This document shows, one piece after another, positions 58,625-64,000 of a DNA stretch of 64,000 nt (within the stretch, counting starts at the first letter, position 1; every line of letters begins with the position of its first letter). A program made the translations under genes and the position numbers. The DNA lies in contig NZ_CP109190.1 of NCBI RefSeq assembly GCF_041438805.1, positions 3,224,001 to 3,288,000 on the forward strand, written 5' to 3'. The stretch comes from Streptomyces sp. NBC_01707 (GTDB lineage Bacteria; Actinomycetota; Actinomycetes; Streptomycetales; Streptomycetaceae). The notes below the pieces were generated by a model, which had not been told where the DNA came from, searched no databases, and saw only the letters and a list, made by a program, of their open reading frames with translations.

Positions 58625-59062
58625 ATGACCACGAGGACGAACCCACTCGGCATTCTCTCAGCCGCTCACCGTGACCGGCTGTTGGAATTCGCGACCGAGG
58701 TGTCCTTTCCTGCGGGCGCCCGCATCTTCGAGGAAGGCAGCAAGGCTGACCGGTTCTGGATCATCCATACCGGATCGGTCACCCTAGACGTGCACGTTCC
58801 CGGCCGCCCCGCGACCGTAGTCGACACGATTGGCCACGGCGAACTGCTCGGCTGGTCGTGGCTGATCCCGCCGCACGCCTGGCAGCTCGGTGCTGAGGCG
58901 CAAAGCCCAGTGCGGGCACTGGAATTCGACGCGGCGGCCGTGCGCACACTGTGCGAGGAGGACCCGGTGCTGGGTCAAGCGCTCACCCGCGGCGTGGCCG
59001 AGGTGGTCGGGAACCGGCTTCTGTCCGTGCGGACGCGCCTGCTGGATCGCTTTGGGCCCTGA
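58625..59062 (+). CDS. Cyclic-nucleotide-binding domain protein
   Basis: This 145-residue protein starts at an ATG with GGAGG 6 bases upstream. It is essentially one cNMP-binding beta-barrel: VSFPAGARIFEEGSKADRFWIIHTGSVTL, then IGHGELLGWSWLIPPH and a C-helix (GVAEVVGNRLLSVRTRLL). No DNA-binding domain follows, so it is a sensor rather than a CRP-type regulator. The Arg of the phosphate-binding cassette is not clearly kept, so it may bind another ligand. Similar proteins occur in Streptomyces stress islands near Usp genes. Confidence 0.88.
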   Translation: MTTRTNPLGILSAAHRDRLLEFATEVSFPAGARIFEEGSKADRFWIIHTGSVTLDVHVPGRPATVVDTIGHGELLGWSWLIPPHAWQLGAEAQSPVRALEFDAAAVRTLCEEDPVLGQALTRGVAEVVGNRLLSVRTRLLDRFGP

Positions 59063-59076
59063 GTCGGCGGGCCTAT

Positions 59077-59101
59077 GCACTGCACTGCACTGCACTGCAC
59101 T
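59077..59101. repeat. Pentanucleotide tandem repeat (GCACT)5
   Basis: Five perfect units of GCACT, 15 bases past the stop of the cNMP-binding gene. No reading frame of a likely gene crosses it. Confidence 0.9.
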
Positions 59102-59260
59102 GCCGGCAGTCAGCCGGAACTCCGCGATGGCCTCGCGGGGTGGGGCCGGTGGCAGGCCGTCCTGGCGCCATTCCACGAGATCCGCCAACATGTCGGACCG
59201 GTCTTGTCCACAGGATCAATCGGGTTTGCCGTGGGCTGGCCACGGCAGTAGGTCCGCCCG

Positions 59261-59751
59261 TGTTGGCAACGGTGTGAGGATCCGAGCCGGCGTCCAGCGA
59301 GGCCCCCTGCTCGTCGGGTCCGAACGGTTCGAGCGTGGCAAGCTGCAAGTCGAGGCGACGTCGGTATGAAGTGGTCGGTGCACCGGCTGATCGGTCTGCC
59401 AGCAACTCGCGGCTGGCTGTCAGGTGCAAGAAGAAGACGCCTGGACGGGCCGCTCGCAGTGTGTCCCGGTAAAACGTCGTTTCAGCGCGGAGCAGCTCAC
59501 CACGCCGCCGTTGCCCGCTGCGTCGCGCTCGTGCAGCCAGCGGCCAATGCTTTCCAGTCAAGGCTGACGGTCGGCGTCATCGAGCGGAGTGCCGGCGGAC
59601 ATCTTGGCGATCTCGGCCGGGGAGTGGAAGTCGTCTCCCTCCGCCAAGGGGAGGCTCAGTCTTTGAGCAGGCGAGCCACCGTGGTCCTGCCGATCCCGGC
59701 AACACCTGTGACCACGATGCACGGGGATCGACGCACAGCGCTGAGGGGCAT
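59261..59751 (-). pseudogene. Gluconokinase gene, frameshifted
   Basis: The ATG at 59751 begins SPCIVVTGVAGIGRTTVARLL, the gluconokinase Walker A with Lys changed to Arg, ending at a TGA. Other frames continue: PLAEGDDFHSPAEIAKMSAGT and LDDADRQPW, SCSALKRRF, then RDTLRAARPGVFFLHLTAS and LATLEPFGPDE. Three frames are needed, so it is dead. It follows zwf, matching a former gluconate/pentose-phosphate unit. Confidence 0.8.
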
Positions 59752-59823
59752 CGCAGTGCCTTCCTCCCTAAGAGCGGCCACGGCAGCAGCTCCACGGCTC
59801 GCTGGCAGGTCGTGCCCCGGGTG

Positions 59824-61257
59824 TCAGGGCGCGACACCCGGGGGCGCAGGTTCAGTGTGCAGCAGGTCACCACACTGCTGCTGTCCGCCTCCATTCAGCC
59901 GGAGAGCCGGCCCGTCGGAGCCGGCCGGGTACTCCTCCAGTGGAACCAGATCCCTTTCCCAGGCGGAGAGTACCGGCGTCAGGACCCGCCAGGCCTCTTC
60001 GGCCTCGTCGCCGCGGATGGACATGGCGGGATCGCCGTTCAGGACGTCCAGCAGGACCCGGCCGTGGGCCGGGAGGTGGGGCGGTTCCATCTGCGCGGTC
60101 AGGGACAGTGGGGCGAGGCTGTTGGTGTGGGAGCCGATGCCTGTGAGGTCGAAGGTCAGGACTTCCGGTTCGAGCCCGAAGCGGAGCACGTTGGGAAGGG
60201 CTGCTCCGCTATGGCCGAAGGGCAGGTGGGGCACCGACCGGAAATGTACGGCGACCTCCTTGCGGTCCGCACGGAGTGCTTTGCCGCTGCGGAGCCGGAA
60301 GGTCGTTCCCGACCAGCGCCAACTGTCCAGTTCCAGCTCCACCTCGGCGTACGTCTCGATACGGCGCTGCGGGTTGACGCCTTCCTCGTCGGCATAGGCG
60401 GGAATGTCATGGTCTCCGATCCGGCCGCCCAGGTAGCGTGCGCGGCGTGTGCGGCATACGACGTCGTCTTCAGTGAGGAGCCGTACGGACCGCAGCACGT
60501 CGACCTTCCGGTCGCGCAGGTCGCGCTCGCCGAGGGTGATGGGCGGTTCCATGGCCACCAGGCAGAGCAACTGCATGAGGTGGTTTTGCACCATGTCCTT
60601 GAGCGCTCCGACGGTGTCGTAGTAGCCGGCCCTGCCTTCGAGTGCGAGGGTCTCGTGCCAGACGATGTCCACTTCGGCGATGTGGGTGCTGTTCCAGATG
60701 GGCTCCAGCACGCGGTTGGCGAGTCGGCTGCCGAACACGTTCTGGACGGTCGTCATGGCCAGGAAGTGGTCGACGCGGAACACGGCCTGCTCGGGGACGA
60801 GGTCGGCCAGGAGCCGGTTCAGCTCCTGCGCGCTGGCCAGGTCTTCGCCGAAGGGCTTCTCCAGCACGATTCGGCTGCCTGCGGGAAGGCCGGTCTGGTG
60901 CAGCGCGGTGACCACGACGGGGAAGAGTGCCGGGGGCAGGGCGAGGTAGACGGCGACGGGACCCTCACCGGCGATGGCCGAAGCGATGTCAGCGGGGTTG
61001 GTGACATCGGCCCGTTGATAGCGGGCCGCGTCCGCGATCGCCGCCTTGGCGTCGGCTGGATAATGCCCACCATGGCGGTCGATCTGGGCGGTCACCCAAT
61101 CCCGATACCGTTCGCTGTCCCACTCTCCCCGACTCGCGCCGGTCAGCTGGAAGTGGTCGCCGAGCTCTCCTGCAGCCCTCAGCGCGGCCAGTGCCGGCAG
61201 CAGGTAGCGGGCGCTGAGGTCACCTGTCGCCCCGAAGATCACGAGCCGGTTGATCAT
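59824..61257 (-). CDS. zwf: Glucose-6-phosphate dehydrogenase, conserved lysine replaced
   Basis: This 477-residue enzyme starts at an ATG overlapping the GH15 stop (ATGA). The NADP motif IFGATGDLSARYLLPAL and EKPFGEDLASAQELN are in place. The usual active site RIDHYLGKE reads RVDHFLAMTTVQNV: the His base is kept, while the substrate-binding Lys is Met. Other motifs (GRAGYYDTVGALKDMVQNHL, RSGKAL) are normal. It should oxidise glucose-6-phosphate to start the oxidative pentose-phosphate path, but the missing Lys may lower activity or change the substrate. It forms an operon with the glucoamylase-like gene upstream. Confidence 0.93.
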   Translation of the reverse strand: MINRLVIFGATGDLSARYLLPALAALRAAGELGDHFQLTGASRGEWDSERYRDWVTAQIDRHGGHYPADAKAAIADAARYQRADVTNPADIASAIAGEGPVAVYLALPPALFPVVVTALHQTGLPAGSRIVLEKPFGEDLASAQELNRLLADLVPEQAVFRVDHFLAMTTVQNVFGSRLANRVLEPIWNSTHIAEVDIVWHETLALEGRAGYYDTVGALKDMVQNHLMQLLCLVAMEPPITLGERDLRDRKVDVLRSVRLLTEDDVVCRTRRARYLGGRIGDHDIPAYADEEGVNPQRRIETYAEVELELDSWRWSGTTFRLRSGKALRADRKEVAVHFRSVPHLPFGHSGAALPNVLRFGLEPEVLTFDLTGIGSHTNSLAPLSLTAQMEPPHLPAHGRVLLDVLNGDPAMSIRGDEAEEAWRVLTPVLSAWERDLVPLEEYPAGSDGPALRLNGGGQQQCGDLLHTEPAPPGVAP

Positions 61258-63083
61258 GCGTTGACGCCTGCTTTCGCTCGGGTGAGGTTCACACCGCTGG
61301 CGATGATCCCGATGTGGCTGAATGCCTGAGGGAAGTTGCCCATGAACTCTCCTGTGGTCGGGTCGATCTGCTCCGACAAAAGCCCTAGTGGGCTCGCGCG
61401 GGCACACAGCGAGGCGTACAGCTCCTCAGCCTCTTCGATCCGGCCCTGGCCGACGAGGTTGTCGACCATCCAGAAACTGCACAGCACGAAGGCACCCTCG
61501 TCGCCGGGCAGACCGTCGGGTGACTCCTTGTGCAGGTAGCGGTAGAGCAGCCCGTTGCCGGCCGACAGGCGCTCGGCGACGGCCGTGGCGGTGGCCACCA
61601 TCCGCGGGTGGTCAGCAGGGACGACCTGGCGCAGCGGAAGCGCGAGCAGGCTGGCGTCGAGGGCGCCGCCGCCGTCGAGATGCGCGCTCAGGGTCTGTGC
61701 CTCCTCGTCCCAGGCCCTGTCCAGGATGATCCGGCGCAGCTCGTCGGCCGAGGCTCGCCACATGGCGACATTTCCGGGCAGGCCGAGCCGCGCACCGATC
61801 GTCGCAGCCCGGTCCAGGGCCACCTGACACATCCCGGCCGAGTACGTGAACACCCGGCCCTCATTGCGCACCTCCCAGATCCCCTGGTCCGGCTGTCGCC
61901 ACGCCTGTCCTGCGGCGTCGGCCAGCCCCGCCAGGCTGGCCCACAGTGGCGGCTCGATGTCCCCGCCGGAGCGGAGCCACTGGTCGGCGCAGTCAAGGAT
62001 TTCGCCGTAGAGGTCATGCTGGCGCTGGTCGGCCGCGCCGTTGCCCCATCGCACCGGAGCAGAGCGCTGATAGCCCTCCAGCTCGGCGCCCTCCACCTCG
62101 TCCGGCACCGGGCTGCCGTCGAGGGCGTACATGATCCTGGGCCTCCGGCTGTACTCGAAGGCGTCGAGGACCCATCCGAGGAAGGCGTCGGCCTCACCCC
62201 CGAAGCCGACGCGACGCAGCGCGAACACGGCGAAGGCCGCGTCCCGGATCCAGGCGTAGCGGTAATCCCAGTTGCGGCTCCCGCCGATCGGTGCAGGCAG
62301 GGAGGATGTGGGGGCCGCGACGAGTGAGCCGTTGGCCCAGTCGTCGCACAGCTTCAGTGTGATCGCCGCGCGTCCGACCAGGGGCCCCTCCGGACCGTGG
62401 TACTGGAAATTATGCATCCAGCGGCGCCACGCATCGGCAGTGTCCCGCAGCATCGCGTCAGTGTCGAACCGATGGTGACGATGGAAGCGGCCCCAGGACA
62501 GCACGAGATCGAGCCGTTCGCCCCGCCGGAGGTCATGAGTGCTGTTCAGGCCGGTCAGGGGGAGGTTGGACCGCAGGTGGAGCCGCAGGTCCGGCCGCCG
62601 GGACGGTCGTACCTCCAGCCCGCTGAACAACGCCTGCGCCTGCCCGCCGCCCCTCGGCTCCAAGCCCACCCGCAGGCGTACGTCCCCGCCCAAGACCACA
62701 GCCGAACGGACGAGCTCGCCTCGGTCAGCAGGGGCGTCATCGGTGAGATCGGCCCCAGAGCGCAGGATCATCGCATCGGTGACACGGACCAGACCGGTGG
62801 CGCTGCGCAACTCGGTTGTCAGCACGCCGGTGTCAGGTTCGTATCGCTGCCGCGCCTCGACCAGGTCCTCTGGAGCCAGGGTGAAATGCCCGCCCCGTGC
62901 GCGATCCAACAAGCCGCAGAACAGAGGCTCCGCATCGAACCGGGGAAGGCACATCCACGGAATGGAACCGTCCAGGCCGACCAGTGCAGCCGTCGCACCG
63001 TCCCCGATGAGGCCGAAATCCTCAAGCGGCAAGTAGCCCTCCCGACTGCGAACCGGCCGGAAAGGGGGATCTGGATCGTGCAT
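61254..63083 (-). CDS. GH15 glucoamylase/trehalase-like glycoside hydrolase
   Basis: This 609-residue protein starts at an ATG with GAGAGA nearby. It has the bacterial GH15 layout: a beta-sandwich start (LPLEDFGLIGDGATAALVGLDGSIPWMCLPRFD), then the (alpha/alpha)6 barrel with IGGSRNWDYRYAWIRDAAF, PDQGIWEVRNEGRVFTYS (first catalytic Glu region) and GLLSEQIDPTTGEFMGNFPQAFSHIG (second Glu region). In actinobacteria, such enzymes hydrolyse trehalose or alpha-glucans. There is no signal peptide, so it is cytoplasmic. Its stop overlaps the zwf start, giving glucose release followed by oxidation in one operon. Confidence 0.92.
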   Translation of the reverse strand: MHDPDPPFRPVRSREGYLPLEDFGLIGDGATAALVGLDGSIPWMCLPRFDAEPLFCGLLDRARGGHFTLAPEDLVEARQRYEPDTGVLTTELRSATGLVRVTDAMILRSGADLTDDAPADRGELVRSAVVLGGDVRLRVGLEPRGGGQAQALFSGLEVRPSRRPDLRLHLRSNLPLTGLNSTHDLRRGERLDLVLSWGRFHRHHRFDTDAMLRDTADAWRRWMHNFQYHGPEGPLVGRAAITLKLCDDWANGSLVAAPTSSLPAPIGGSRNWDYRYAWIRDAAFAVFALRRVGFGGEADAFLGWVLDAFEYSRRPRIMYALDGSPVPDEVEGAELEGYQRSAPVRWGNGAADQRQHDLYGEILDCADQWLRSGGDIEPPLWASLAGLADAAGQAWRQPDQGIWEVRNEGRVFTYSAGMCQVALDRAATIGARLGLPGNVAMWRASADELRRIILDRAWDEEAQTLSAHLDGGGALDASLLALPLRQVVPADHPRMVATATAVAERLSAGNGLLYRYLHKESPDGLPGDEGAFVLCSFWMVDNLVGQGRIEEAEELYASLCARASPLGLLSEQIDPTTGEFMGNFPQAFSHIGIIASGVNLTRAKAGVNA

Positions 63084-63130
63084 GCCGTCTCTCTTCCCAC
63101 AGCGCCATCAGCCCGCCACCGAAATTTCAG

Positions 63131-64000
63131 CTAGAAGGCGATCATTACTTTAACGACGTTGTCCAGCTTCTTGTCGGAGGCCTCGAAGGCCCGCTCCATG
63201 TCGTCGAAACGAAACTCATGAGTCGTCATTTGCGAGGGGTCGACAAGCTGTGTTTCCAGCACCCGTAGCAGTCGCTCCATGCGTAGCCTGGCGCCAGAGC
63301 ACAGGCCTATCGCGATCGCCTTGTCGGCCATTCCTACGCCCCACTCGACCCGGGGATGCGCACGAATTCTCCCTCGCCGAAATAGCCGATGTTGGAGACC
63401 GTGCCCCGGGCTTTGTGATCTTGACCGCGGTCTGGAACGTCACATCCGCGCCAAGGGCCTCGATGGCGGTGTCGACTCCCGCGCCCCGAGTCAGGTCAAG
63501 GATCCGCTCAACAACATCCTCGCTGGTGAAGTCGACGATCTCGCCCGCACCGTATGTGTGCGCGAGTTTCTGCCGATCGGGAACGGATTCGACTCCGATG
63601 ACCAGGCCGACGCCCCGGAGCCTGGCTCCTACGGTCGCCATCAGTCCCACCGGGCCCTGGGCGAGGACAGCCACGGTTCCGCCAATCGGGATGTTCCCCT
63701 TCTCCGCCCCCATGAAGCTGGTCGAGAGCATGTCTGCGCGGTAGACCGCCATTCATCACTGATGGCGTCGGGGATTTTCGCGAGGTTGGCGTCGGCCTCG
63801 TTCACGTGGAAGTAATCGACAAAGACCCCGTCCTTGGAGTTTACGAACTTAAAGCCTACGAGCGGTGCTCCTGACTGCGATGGGAGCCCGTTCTGAGATG
63901 CCCGGTCACCCCATTCGGGAGTGATGGCACCGACCAGCACACGGTCGCCGGGCCGGAAGTCCTTCACCTCGCTTGCCACGGCATGCACGACGCCCACCGC
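63131..64000 (-). pseudogene. Zinc-type alcohol dehydrogenase, frameshifted and cut by the window edge
   Basis: Read on the minus strand from the right edge: GVVHAVASEVKDFRPGDRVLV, GVFVDYFHVNEADANLAKIPD, then a frame change near 63745 to VYRADMLSTSFMGAEKG, VAVLAQGPVGLMATVGARL, DTAIEALGADVTFQ. Another change after KITKPGA leads to MADKAIAIGLCSGARLRMERLL, ending at 63131. It matches medium-chain Zn-dependent ADHs. Two frame breaks show that it is not functional; the 5' end lies outside the window. Confidence 0.85.

Noticed and set aside
59812..61329. 505-codon plus-strand frame antisense to zwf
   Set aside because: Shadow of the zwf gene; amino-acid composition is atypical and there is no start signal.

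Overview
The window is high-GC actinobacterial DNA, almost certainly from Streptomyces or a close relative. Evidence for this is the GC-rich third positions, GTG/TTG starts, GGAGG ribosome sites, Streptomyces-type families (DUF6233, DUF6343, DUF3560, Rv1733c-like) and IS4, IS5, IS110 and ISL3 remnants. The mix of phage-type genes, degraded insertion sequences and duplicate metabolic genes suggests a chromosome arm or a large linear plasmid. The sequence alone cannot decide between these.

Region A (1-5.3 kb) is the 3' part of a very large RHS/YD-repeat toxin gene. Its C-terminal domain closely resembles the double-stranded DNA cytosine deaminase DddA (SCP1.201-like deaminases). A small gene in the immunity position follows 24 bp later.

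Region B (5.6-10.4 kb) is a minus-strand phage-type packaging/modification cassette: large terminase, a terminase-small-like protein, a ParB-like protein and a methyltransferase-like/Mom-like fusion, with an unusual tRNA-Gly(UCC) upstream. No capsid, portal or tail genes follow the terminase. Next come a SpoIIE-type phosphatase and a 95-bp duplication of its 3' end (10.6-12.5 kb).

Region C (13-33.5 kb) is a long, mainly minus-strand array of accessory genes. It holds a C5-cytosine methyltransferase, an N6-adenine methyltransferase-like protein, ParB and DUF3560 proteins, an HNH protein, a free-standing Hint/homing-endonuclease-like protein, a Lon/ComM-like domain protein, a SWIM zinc-finger protein, many unknowns and a Ku protein. 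Two families of palindromic operators punctuate it. Type I (TAGTGGGTnnnCACTA, eight sites) and type II (CCCAAATCGAYTTGGG-like, two sites plus a relative) lie just upstream of the first gene of most units. Each type also precedes one small plus-strand HTH-like gene (27220 and 30745). The likely picture is a two-regulator network controlling the whole array.

Region D (34-64 kb) is a stress/metabolism island full of decaying genes. Intact genes include GTP cyclohydrolase I, membrane proteins, an HTH regulator with a Cys-rich C-terminus, a DksA/TraR zinc-finger protein, two universal stress proteins, cytochrome oxidase subunit I, a type-5 uracil-DNA glycosylase, a GH65 phosphorylase, GAPDH, DUF488, transaldolase, a ferredoxin reductase-like flavoprotein, carbonic anhydrase, a cNMP-binding protein, glucose-6-phosphate dehydrogenase and a GH15 glucoamylase-like enzyme. 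Between them lie frameshifted or truncated remnants of arsC-like, folE, P-type ATPase, usp, E2 acyltransferase, cupin, gluconokinase, alcohol dehydrogenase and several transposase genes. The surviving enzymes suggest a second set of glycogen/trehalose-to-pentose-phosphate functions beside stress proteins, a grouping familiar from Streptomyces chromosome arms.
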